Source of the DNA: Globodera rostochiensis
Taxonomy: Eukaryota > Nematoda > Chromadorea > Rhabditida > Heteroderidae
Direction: 5' to 3'
Assembly (NCBI GenBank): GCA_018350325.1
Contig: JAEVLN010000002.1
Location: 3,188,295 to 3,252,294 of the forward strand
Length of the DNA: 64,000 bases
Of the stretch, positions 33,062 to 43,028 are shown one piece after another. A model generated the notes under the pieces. It was not told where the DNA came from and did no database searches. It saw nothing but the letters and a program-made list of their open reading frames with translations. Within the stretch, counting starts at the first letter, position 1, and each line of letters opens with the position of its first letter. A program made the position numbers and the translations under genes.

Positions 33062-36033
33062 ATGGTACGGTCTTTGTTCGACCTTTGCCTGGCGTCAATT
33101 TGCCACCGCAATCTGGTCTACGATGCCGACATGGCGCTTCTCCCCTGCGACTGCAAACAGCGCTTAATGGAGTTTTTCGCGTCCCATGACCAAGTCAGCG
33201 CCGGAGTCCTTTCTTACAAATTAGCGCTTTGATCGGTTCAAAAGCAATTTCTTAAGATAAACACTGAACTTTGCTTTGGATTGATGTCGCGTCCAATGTT
33301 CGGCCGTAATTTGGTAAATTCTACCGGATTTAGAGACAACTTCAATTGTAAAATTTAAGACTCGCCTCTGTTTCTATCTCAGCGAACAACTGAATGACTC
33401 GATTTTGGAGGCTTTGACCAGGCAATAATTATTTTTTACGGATTCATTTGATTACATTTTTTGACTCTTCTGTGGAATTTTTCAGATTTAATCAAAGTCT
33501 TCGCTTCATTTCACTCATCGAATGTCCACTTGTCACCGATGCGGTATTCAAATATATAATACAAATTAGAATGATCCATGTTTTCGGATTTTGAAAATGT
33601 TTGCGAAAAGTTTTTAGTGTTAAGTAATTATTTGAAAATTAAGTATAGTACTAAAAATGTATTAGAAAATATCGTATTTCCTAAAATACTAGGAGGCTCC
33701 CCTGACTATGAAGAAGAAGATCCCCCTAAAGGAAGACCCTCCTGAAATAGTAGAACAAAAGTTTGGCAAAATGAACCAAAAATTTCTTCAGCATTAACCA
33801 CCAAATATTTGCAGGGAGTCATTAGCGTAACGCTCAGACAGAGTAAGCTCGTCTGTCTTGAATTGGTCGGACTTCCACGGCTCACTTCGAATTCGCTCAA
33901 AGTTGTCAAGTCCTCTCGATTAAGAAGCGTCGATTTGAGTGGATGTCGAAAGGTTTTGTTGGGTTCAGCTTGGTCTGACTATGCTTTATCGACTGTTAAT
34001 CAGATTTCATCCGAGGGCATTTTCTATTTGGTTTTCAACAATCCGTCCATCGTCAGCCTTTGCCTGAATGGCTGCCAGGGATTGGACGAAGTTTGTTTCG
34101 TTTTTTAAAAATAAAATGTTCTTTTAATATCTTTTTTTTCGCAAAAGCCATACAAATAATTTAGCAAGCCCTCTACGACATCGCGCGATGCATCGGAGTG
34201 CGGTTGTTCCGTTTGGAATTGGACCAGCTGCACAACTCCAACATGGCCGAACACACCAAAGCGATCAGCAGCCTTTCCCGCCAATGCCCGAACATTGCAC
34301 GTCTCTCACTTTGCCAATTCTTTCCGGCTCGTTAATTAAATTCTTATTATGGGGTGTTTTTTACAAAACATCTTTTTCAGGCATTAGAAGAAGATGAAAC
34401 GGAGCAGCAGCAACAATGCCTCATCGAAGGCACCGGTCTCCGGGACGTGGATTTGTATGGTACGGTGTTGTGGCGTTAATTCATCAAAAGTATCTCCCTA
34501 ATTGTTTTTGGCAATTTTTTCTGCCAACTTCCTCGTCTTCCCCTCACCATTTACTCCATTCGACTTTCCGTGACCGGTCAAGAGAACGTGCAGTCACTGC
34601 TCGACGCCCTCCGGGAACAGCCACACCTTGCCAGCATTCACTTGCAGTTACAATGTCTCGAGGAGGACGCGGTCAGTCACTTTAGGACAACCTTTGGTCT
34701 TGGAAAGCGAGAATTTAATTACAATTAAGAAAATATATTTTAGAATTCCATCGAACGAGCCAATTCATTCCTCTGCCAGTTCATCCCGTACATGGGCGCC
34801 AAAATTACTCGACTTCATGTGAGTTTTTTTGATTATTTGACGAATTCTAAGGAGTGGGGGCCGCCATATTTATGTATGAGATTCATTGAATATAAGTATA
34901 ACAGCATTGCTTCTTTTAGGCTTATGAATTTAATGACACAAAATTAATTAGAGAATGGAGTTTAAATTATCGTTTGAAAGTCCCTGCCCGTTTCCAATCG
35001 CTGTTTACAGCCATGGCTGGCCACTATGGCTAAATTAATTTGTTCAGATCACCGTCCAGCGCCTCGTCGATTCGGCATTTCTGGTGCGTTTTGGGCAATG
35101 ACTTATTCATTTGTTGCAATGTGAACCGATTAAGGTTCTTTCTCAAATTCCGAGTCTTAGCCATTTGGCGTTGGACGTCGCCTTTCTGAATGCCCATTAC
35201 CTCCGCCGTCTCTTCGCCGGGGGCATTAACTCTCCAGGTGCCCATCTCCGCTCCCTCAGACTGTGCCGTCTCCGCATCACTTACCGTGCACTGTTTTCCA
35301 TCGGACGATGGGTCTGTTGTGCAACGGTAGAATCGAATGAATCCAATCGGATGAAGCAAGACTAATCAAATCAAAATCAAACCTACTGATTTTGGCATTC
35401 CAAATTTTAGTATTATATTTACAGATTGACCCTCGCCTATTAATCCTTCATTTGTTCAGGCCCGTTCGCTCGTCGATTTGGAAACTTCGCATATGCCCGC
35501 AGTGGACGATCGCTTTTTGGTGTTGCTTGGAAAGAATTGCAAACCTCTGCAAAACGTAGTATTTTATTTGGGAAAATTGGAAGAATTTATAATTTAATTT
35601 AGGTGAACTTCAACGGGTGTAAGTGGGTGACGGACAAAGGATTGGCCAGTTTGGCCAGGTAAGAAAGTGTTTGTTGAAACAGCAATAAAATGTGAACGAT
35701 TTGGAATTTAAACAAAGTACGGAACGATGTAATTTATTTTCAGAAATTGTAAGCTTCGCGAAGTCCGGATAAGGTTCTGTAACGCAACGATGATGAGAGA
35801 GCATTGGAAATAATTTACTGTTTTTAGGGGAACTTCTTGCACTGATAAATCCATCTACGCACTCGCGCAGTGATTTATATTTTCGACATTTTTTTTGTAC
35901 ATCAATGAACTTTTTCAGATTTTGTCCAACTCTCGAATGGATAGCACATGCCGACTTCAGTGGAAGACCGAAATTTAGTGATCAAGCATTGAAATGTCTT
36001 CGAGACTCGTGTATACAGAGAGTGATTTGCTGA
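33062..36033 (+). CDS. Leucine-rich-repeat protein with N-terminal BC-box-like segment (candidate CUL2-type ubiquitin ligase receptor)
   Basis: Multi-exon gene. The start at ATG 33062 opens with RSLFDLCLASI, which fits an elongin-C BC box (L-x3-C-x3-aliphatic), followed by LLPCDCKQRLMEFF, resembling a downstream cullin-box. Leucine-rich repeats follow: EQLNDSILEAL, SLRFISLIECPLVTDA, SKLVCLELVGLPRLTSNSL, LRSVDLSGCRK, PSIVSLCLNGCQGLDE, PNIARLSLCQFF, TGLRDVDLYG, LASIHLQLQCLEEDA, SLSHLALDVAFLNAHYL, LQNVNFNGCKWVTDKGLASL, KLREVRIRG and LEWIAHADFSGRPKFSDQ, ending RVIC. Repeat consensus is of the cysteine-containing FBXL/AMN1 type. An F-box is not visible. One intron (donor at 33422) uses GC instead of GT. 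The N-terminal BC box and LRR order recall ZYG11, but repeats differ. AATAAA lies near 36068. Confidence 0.65.
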
Positions 36034-36512
36034 TACTGATTATTTGTACTTCAATTCTTTGTCCATTAATAAATTACTGTTTTTACAATTAAAAATGAAA
36101 TGTTCAAAGCGTCGAGCTCTTAAGGTGTGGGGCTGACACTAGGCTTATCGGTTCCTTCAAATTCGTCGGTTATCCGAATAAAAGAACCAAACCGAAACTT
36201 TGGTTGTCCGAACCGTAATTTTCGGATTGTCGAAAATTTCGTTGAGCTGTTCGCTGCCATAAGCATTAATTTTTTCAAAATTCATTTTGCGGTTTCCTTG
36301 CCCGAAGTGCACCATCTTTCTCAAGTTTTCAAGCATTTTTGATAGAGAAAAAACACAAACTTAACCGCGAAAAAACCAGACGACCGCGAGCGCCCGCCGC
36401 TGGGATTATGCCTGCCCAGCGGGCATCCGACGTCCGCCATCCTGCACATTAAATTAAAAACAACATTTGAGTGCTGGCAATGGCCAAGAAATGCATAGTA
36501 AAAACATCTTTC
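36034..36512. other. Intergenic, no gene seen
   Basis: 3' flank of the LRR gene followed by unique-looking sequence. No coding exon is supported. Confidence 0.4.
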
Positions 36513-37037
36513 TTTTTGCTGAATTGGCTCTTTTGCTTTTTGCTGAATTGGCTCTTTTGCTTTTTGTTGAATTGGCTCTTTTGCTTTTAGCAGAATTGGC
36601 TCTTTTGCTTTTAGCAGAATTGGCTCTTTTGCTTTTTGTTGAATTTTGGCTCTTTTGCTTTTGGCTGAATTGGCTCTTTTGCTTTTTGTTGAATTGGCTC
36701 TTTTTTTTGTTGAATTGGCTCTTTTGCTTTTTGCTGAATTGGCTCTTTTGCTTTTTGTTGAATTGGCTCTTTTGCTTTTTGTTGAATTTTGGCTCTTTTG
36801 CTTTTTGTTGAATTGGCTCTTTTGCTTTTTGTTGAATTGGTTCTTTTGCTTTTAGCAGAATTGGCTCTTTTGCTTTTTGCTGAATTGGCTCTTTTGCTTT
36901 TTGTTGAATTGGCTCTTTTGCTTTTGGCTGAATTGGCTCTTTTGCTTTTTGTTGAATTGGCTCTTTTGCTTTTTGTTGAATTGGCTCTTTTGCTTTTTGT
37001 TGAATTGGCTCTTTTGCTTTTTGCTAGATATTGGCTC
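36513..37037. repeat. 24-bp minisatellite, about 21 units
   Basis: The unit TTGGCTCTTTTGCTTTTTGT plus TGAA repeats for about 510 bp with variants (GCTGAA, AGCAGAA, GGCTGAA) and a few indels that shift phase. Because the unit is a multiple of three, several frames stay open. The plus strand reads Leu/Ala/Glu/Phe octapeptides and the minus strand reads KAKEPIQQ or KSKRANST octapeptides. I see no start context, splice sites or homology that would make it a real exon. Confidence 0.9.
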
Positions 37038-37177
37038 CTTACGTAGAAAAGTATTAAAAAAAAATCGATGCAATGATCGACTGAGCATAAGAACTGGCTT
37101 TTTATAGACATTTCAGTAAGGAATTTGTGGAAAATGATAAACATTTCGCCAAACGTCACAGCAAACTCAATGAAATG

Positions 37178-37647
37178 GGGTACGCATCACTTCAGTGCCC
37201 ACACTTCAGTGCCGGACACTTCAGTGCCCACACTTCAGTGCCGGACACTTCAGTGCCAGCACTACAAAGGCTATAACTTTTTTTAAACTCAACCAAATCA
37301 TACAATCAAGATATCATTGGAAAGCTCTAAATGAGAAGAATCGTACAAAAAAAAAGCCAAGGCGGTTCAATCGTTTTTAAGAAGTTCAACGTGAAAAACA
37401 CCCAAAATCAGGGCTTTTCATCAGTTTTATTGCAATAACTTTTTTACGAATTTTCTAATTGACTAGCGTTGGCTTAACAATAGCTTTTAAAAGCTTAGAG
37501 CTTTCCAATGACATTTTGATTGTTTGATTTGGTTGAGTTTAAAGAAAGTTATAGCCTTTTAATTGCTGGCACTGAAGTGTCCGGCACTGAAGTGTGGGCA
37601 CTGAAGTGTGCGGCACTGAAGTGTGGGCACTGAAATGATCGCCGCCG
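37178..37647. mobile_element. Foldback element B, copy 2 (inverse orientation)
   Basis: This is the reverse complement of the element at 32221-32706 with scattered substitutions. It starts GGGTACGCATCACTTCAGTG and ends CACTGAAATGATCGCCGCCG. The tandem CACTTCAGTGCC arrays and the GGCTATAACTTT inner arms are conserved. The two copies sit about 4.5 kb apart as an inverted pair enclosing the LRR gene and the minisatellite. Confidence 0.85.
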
Positions 37648-37685
37648 CAATGAAATGGTGGGTTAGGATTTTTAGTTGAGTGGGG

Positions 37686-38400
37686 GTCTTTTCGGCCCCG
37701 CCGTTTCGGCCCCGACGTTTCGGCCCCGCCCTTTCGGCCCCGGGACGTTTCGGCCCCAGACGTTTCGGCCCCGGACGTTTCGGCCCCACGCTGCAATTTC
37801 TTTTTTGTTATTCAACCAAACAATTTTTATTCAGAAACTTTTTTTCAGATGAACTAAAACATAACAAAATTAATAATTATAATCTGAAAATTTGCAAGAA
37901 ATTTTGGGGCTCATTGCCAATTACTAGAAACCCAAGAAGAAATTCCAAAATTTTTGACGGGTAGAATCCGATTCTTCAAATTAAAGCCCAGGCTCAAATT
38001 CTAACATTTTTTCAAAATTCAAAAATTAATTTTGGCCTCGAATCATTTAAAAAGGGCTGGTTACCTTATTAGGCCTAGGCCTAAGCCAACCTAAGCTTAG
38101 GCTTAGGCTTAGGCCTAACTAACCCTAAGCTCAAAGATGTAAAAATATGTGAAAACTATGCTGTATTTTTCTTTATATGCATCTGGGTTACGTCGAAACA
38201 GTTCTATAATTTCGAGCTTTTTTCGAAAACCGAAATAAAAAAATTTCGATTTTCGAAAATTTTTTTTCGATGAAACCATGATATACATTTCCTTGGGGCC
38301 GAAACGTCCGGGGCCGAAACGTCCTTGGGGCCGAAACGGCGGGGCCGAAAGGGCGGGGCCGAAACGTCGGGGCCGAAACGGCGGGGCCGAAACGTCCTGT
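37686..38400. mobile_element. Foldback element C (TTTCGGCCCCG arms) enclosing TTAGGC repeats
   Basis: The left arm (37688-37790) has seven units with TTTCGGCCCC cores spaced by 3-7 bases. The right arm (38293-38398) is the inverse, GGGGCCGAAA. The roughly 500-bp interior includes an AT-rich stretch and the TTAGGC cluster at 38069-38115. No coding capacity is seen. Confidence 0.8.
38097..38114 (+). repeat. Interstitial nematode telomere repeat (TTAGGC)3
   Basis: Three perfect TTAGGC units, with a further TTAGGC at 38069-38074 and GCCTAAGC inverse motifs between them. TTAGGC is the telomere repeat described for C. elegans and Ascaris. Confidence 0.9.
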
Positions 38401-38850
38401 TCCCTTTTAGTTCTACTTGCATCGTCATCGCATGCTCGCTGTTGTCGGGCCGTTACACGGCCTTTTATTATTCTATCCGGCTTTTCTTACTTAAAAGTCG
38501 CTTATTCCTTAATTTTTAAAAATTTTAAACCGGTTCAAAATGAGAGCCATAACTTTCTTCATAGTTGAGTCCGCGCATTTTGCAGATTCGTGCGTTAGGC
38601 TTAGAGTGGAGTCGATTAGAATGCGAGTGCTTACAGGGAGGCGCGATAAAACATGGCAACCGGCTTCAAAATTGTGGCATTTTGCCACTAAAATAGAAAT
38701 TGGCCTCCCTGGCTACTGAAGAGTCCGCGCGTGGCTAATATAGAAACCATAACATTTACCTACATCCTTTGTGTCCAAGACCGTCACATTTAACGCGTCC
38801 ATCTGCATTATATTGACAACCGTTTTATTGCTCAAATTAATTTTAGTTCG

Positions 38851-40539
38851 ATGTCAGAAGGTGAAAGCAAAAACAATATGCAATCGGAGGAGAAACAAAA
38901 AGGAAGGGTGACCAATGATGAGCGTAATTTGGTGGTCTCATTTATTCAATTTCTGCGCCAAAAAGTTTCATCAAATCAATGCACCGACGACCAAATTGAA
39001 GGACTTGAAGGTTTTTTGTTTGTTTTTTATTTGGCTAAAATTTAAGCTGTTGCCTCTTTTTTTAATACATTATTTATCATCTTTTTTTTATTGGGTTTTG
39101 TGCAAAATTTAAATTCTACTCAATTTTAGTTGCTGTGCAGTGCCTTGAGACAGCGTTTTCTGTCTCTGATAAGAATTACGCATTCCAACCGTCTAAACCT
39201 TTGACTGAAATTTTCAAAGCAGCTGAAGGACTTCCAGACGGAGTTTCTACTCATACATTTTAGATTTTTTGATATCTTTAAAACACTACAGGACGAAGAG
39301 TTGCCAACACCAACTCAGGCGGAGATTCAGAAGTCGAACACATTGAAAGAAGAGGGAAACGAACTCGTGAAGGCGAACAAGCACGAAGAGGCCATCCTCA
39401 AATACAACGAAGCGATCAAACTGAACCGCGATCCAATTTTCTTCTGCAACCGGTTTGATTGAGTTAAAACTAATGAATAGTCCAATAAACTCATTTAAAT
39501 CGTTTTAAACATTTTAAATAAAGCATACAGAAAAAGAGGCAGCACCAGATGTCATAATTATGGCGCCTGAGATTTATATTTTTAACTTCAAGTTGCGATT
39601 ATTTCCAGATCTTAAACTTTTCGGTTTCAGGGCGGCTGCTTATTGTCGTTTGGAGCAATATGATCTTGCAATCCAAGACTGTCGAACGGCACTGGCGCTG
39701 GACCCGAATTATGCTAAGGCATATGGAAGAATGGGGTAATGTTATGTCTGTGGAATTATGTCTGAAGGCTTAACACATTTTAGCGTTGCACTTTCATGTC
39801 AAAATCGTTATGACCACGCCGTTGAGGCCTACAAAAAGGCATTGGAAATTGATCCGGGCAACGAGAGGTATTTGTGGAATATGTGGACTGGACCTTTTTA
39901 TTATAATTTTTGTCAGCTACAAGAACAATCTGTCAATTGCCGAGGACAAATTGCGCCAGGCTCAGGAGGCTTTCGCCAACAATCCGCAACCGGTAGAATG
40001 AAAACATTCACTCTGTTGATCCAAAAATTTGCTTCAGAATCCTTTTGCCAACATGTTCGGAGGTCCTGGTGGGTTGGGCGGACTGATGAACAATCCGGAG
40101 ATTGTGAATACGTTCTCGAATATGTTGCAGGTTGTCATGGATTGTTTTTTAACCGTTCAACTTATTTTCTTAGGATCCAAATATGCGCAATATGATGTCG
40201 CAAATGATGCAATCATTGGTTGGTGGAACGAATGCAAACGCTCCTTCCAATAATCAACCGGGCGAACAGAATCAAGGCCAAGGGGGGCCAGCAGGTGCCA
40301 ATGGTTTTTCTGAGATGCTTCGAGCTGGAGCGGCTGTAAGTTGTTGAATTGCCATGACGACGTCTTCGCTGAGTTTGCCGTTTTTATGGTTTAAGATTGC
40401 CCAAACGATGGAGCAGGCAAACCCCGAGTTGGTTGATGTTCTCCGTCGTCAGTTTGGCGGGGGCGGTGGAGGTGGAACCGATGGACCTCCGGGAGGAAAC
40501 CAGAACAATGGCCAACAGCCTCCGCCCGGCAGTGGATAG
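38851..40539 (+). CDS. sgt-1: SGT/SGTA, small glutamine-rich TPR co-chaperone
   Basis: Nine exons: 38851-39010, 39130-39242, 39292-39452, 39631-39735, 39784-39867, 39917-39992, 40038-40130, 40174-40335 and 40396-40539. The N-terminal dimerisation domain reads [19 protein letters not shown] and [10 protein letters not shown]. Three TPR repeats follow ([60 protein letters not shown]) and then [19 protein letters not shown]. The C-terminal half has [21 protein letters not shown] and a Gln/Asn/Gly/Pro-rich tail. The TPR clamp binds Hsp70/Hsp90 C-termini, and the C-terminus binds hydrophobic clients in tail-anchored protein targeting. The gene is complete. Its end is 148 bp from the end of the convergent TSR gene. 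Confidence 0.93.
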
Positions 40540-40687
40540 AGAGGAATAAAGAGAACAGAAGTTATGTGATTTGGTCGTATTTAAGTTTCGTCTGTTTTTG
40601 CTATATTATCGATTTGCGCCGAAATAAACTATATTATTTATGTACTTTAACCGAAATAGTATACTGTGATAGCAACAAGCTGGAAAG

Positions 40688-41783
40688 TTATTTCTTCGGT
40701 AAGTTTTGTTGAGAAACAATTCCATTTGTGTGCAAATTTAGGCACATGTAACAGGGAAGTGGGTAATCGGCAGGGCATAAGCTGCATGGGTCAAAGAATG
40801 GCTGAAAGTGCGCCGGATTTTGGCTGACGTTTGTAAAAGCCATCGTGGACAATGCCACCGGCAATATTGACGGAGCTGCATAAAGACAGGGAAGCAAATT
40901 GTAGCAGATCTGCTCCTCGTGAGATGGCCCCTCCGGTGAACACTGGTTTTGTGAGAAAGGGACCAAATTTGGGGCAAATATTTTTGTTGGCAAAACCTTA
41001 TGACAAGGGCAGCTTCTAACCCGAACGCGAGTGCCGGGTCCGCAGGTGGTCGAGCAATGGCTGAATAATGGGTTTGCTAAAATGTGCTCCAGTTCTTTTG
41101 GCTGACCTCCATGCGGACCATTCATTCCACTGGCATTGTTCCCGTTGTTCGCTCATTGTCAGTGGAGCGGGCTCCACGCAATTCTTTTGTTCTGTCGGTG
41201 TTCCTTTGCATGGGATGCACTCAATCTGTTCAGTTTTGGTAAACAGCAATTGTGGTTCTGTTAGTGACTTGTCACCTTTGTGCTCTCGCTCATTTCGCAC
41301 TTTCTCCGATCACAAATTCTCCAACGAGTTTTGAAAGGTCGTGAGGAGCCCATCGGAAGACTTTGGCATTCGGTCCATTCGCTCCACGGGGTCCACTTGG
41401 CTTCAGCTCGGACAACCGAAGGAACCGATGATGAAAGTGGGGACGGAGTGTAGTGTTCGTCCCGTTTTATGGACAGCTCTTGTGGGAGACAAGCCTTTGC
41501 TCTACAACAATTGGGTGTGTACAAATTCAGCGAGAGCTCCTTCCACTGACTGCGTGTCACTGCCCTGGCATTTGTTCCCGGCGTTCCCCAGACACGCTCT
41601 GGTTCGGGTTTGCGCAGAAACTTACAAAATAAGTAACCAATGGTTGGATGCACCAAAAAGGAACGGACTTCCCGAAGAGTGCTCAAAGCACACTGACCAA
41701 TGGTTCCACGGTGACCATTCTGCCGCATTCTGGGCCAAAAATTGGAGAGAAGCGAAACAACAAGTGATTAAGTAATGGAACAT
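40688..41783 (-). CDS. Secreted protein with three thrombospondin type-1 repeats
   Basis: The start at 41783 gives a signal peptide (MFHYLITCCFASLQFLAQNA). The first TSR follows directly (AEWSPWNHWSVC, then CLGNAGNKCQGSDTQ and KACLPQ). The second is WTPWSEWTECQ...RPFKTRWRICDRRKC. The third is CQWNEWSAWSHCSTTCGPG with TRVRVRSCPCHK and CSPEGPSHEEQICYNLLPC. A Pro/Cys-rich tail without a membrane anchor ends QNLPKK. Small introns were placed by phase, for example about 50 bp after GSDTQ and about 50 bp in the third repeat. The WxxW tryptophans, sites of C-mannosylation in this family, are present. TSR proteins act in extracellular matrix and axon or cell guidance. A specific orthologue is not assigned. 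Confidence 0.75.
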
Positions 41784-42118
41784 TGGAGCAAAATAATATT
41801 TATGTGATGAAAGAGGAAAACTAATAAAACATAAACAGAGATTAGCAGAAGGAGCGGCCAACCCCTCACCCCAACAAACGGAACACAAACAACCAGAACC
41901 CAACCAATTTGCCTTCCCCTCTCTTCCGTCTCGGCCTAATTCCCTCCGCCAAATGTTTGTTTATCACTCATCAACCCCTTTGGGCCTTGGGATTTGTTCA
42001 ACTTGTCAACGGGTAGAAAGAAACACCAATTTACGAGTGTCTGATACATATCAGTTGATCTATTTATTTTTTATAGTTTTCGTAGATTGCAATATTACCT
42101 ATAAAATTTGATCGACAA

Positions 42119-43028
42119 ATGGCGGGATTTCCGTCGCTGGACAACAGTTTCATGTGGCAGCACACATGGCCAAGTGCGGACGTTCTCTGTAGGAATTACA
42201 GCGCTTTTCCGAAATTTTTTTCTAATGGACGCATTTTGATTTTAGGTGAATTCATTGCGACCAATCCGAACCTTTGGTGTGGCGCTTCCACTTTGGAAAT
42301 CGGTGCTGGCGTTGCGGCACTTCCTTCAATGACGGCACTCCGATGTGGTGCGGCAAGAGTGGTGATAACTGAGCAAAATCGTCTCGATAAAGTCTCGACT
42401 TTTATTTTAAGTAATTTTTGGGGAACAAAGCATTTTAGGCTTTTGAGCAAATTCGGTGCAATTTGGAGCGCAATTTTGGCAAAGCGCACATTGAAGAGAG
42501 TGTACGGATACTGGTAAAATGCAGAAACAAACAATTAATCCCGGAATTTCTTTAATCCAACAATTAATCCCAATCCCGGAATTCTTTTAAGGGTTTGGAT
42601 TGGCTGGAAGCCGACGAGTCTTTGGAGCGCATTTTTGCTGAAACGCCGAAGGTCGACTTCATTTTTGGCTCCGATGTATTTTACGATCCGTGCGTGTTCG
42701 AGTCGCTCGTTTTGTTACTTCGGAAATGCTTCGACCGCTTTCCCCGCTTGGAAGCGTTCATTGCCTATCAGATCAGAGAGTATGCAATGAGTTTTTGACT
42801 AGCCAATTTTAATTATTTGGCAAGATTATTAATTTTGCATTTTGAATTTTTTGTCTCAATTAGCTCTGACTGGTCGCTAGAGGAATTGTTGAAGGCCAAG
42901 GGATTGCGCTGTTTGCTGATCAGATGTGTGGACACCGATCAGCACTCAATTTGTCTTGCCAAGTTTTTCTCCGTTCCACCAACTGTGATGATGGACTGCG
43001 GCAAAATGACTTTTGCCGGCATTGAGGG
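42119..43028 (+). CDS. METTL23: METTL23-like protein methyltransferase (N-terminal half of an apparent fusion)
   Basis: Exons 42119-42188, 42246-42391, 42439-42513, 42592-42779 and 42864-43028. The N-terminus MWQHTWPSADVL matches the family's YVWPCAVVLAQ. Motif I is LEIGAGVAALPSM and the acidic motif II area reads VVITEQNRLDKAF. VDFIFGSDVFYDP corresponds to the family's DIILASDVFFEP. The closing SDWSLEELLKAKGLRC is the METTL23 signature SADWSLEALL. METTL23 enzymes are SAM-dependent arginine or lysine methyltransferases related to METTL21. There is no stop codon after the methyltransferase domain: the same frame goes on as CLAKFFSVPPTVMMDCGKMTFAGIEG, which is the start of the kinase described next. 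Confidence 0.8.

Noticed and set aside
36513..37037. Real coding exon in the 24-bp minisatellite
   Set aside because: Several frames are open simply because the unit length is divisible by three; no homology, start context or splice sites.
37686..37795. Gene for the Arg/Gly/Pro-rich frames in the CGGCCCC arrays
   Set aside because: Frames follow the short tandem repeat of foldback element C and appear on both strands.
38851..39045. SGT exon 1 reading through to a stop at 39045
   Set aside because: The GTTTTTTG donor at 39011 joins in phase to [10 protein letters not shown], matching the SGT N-terminal domain.
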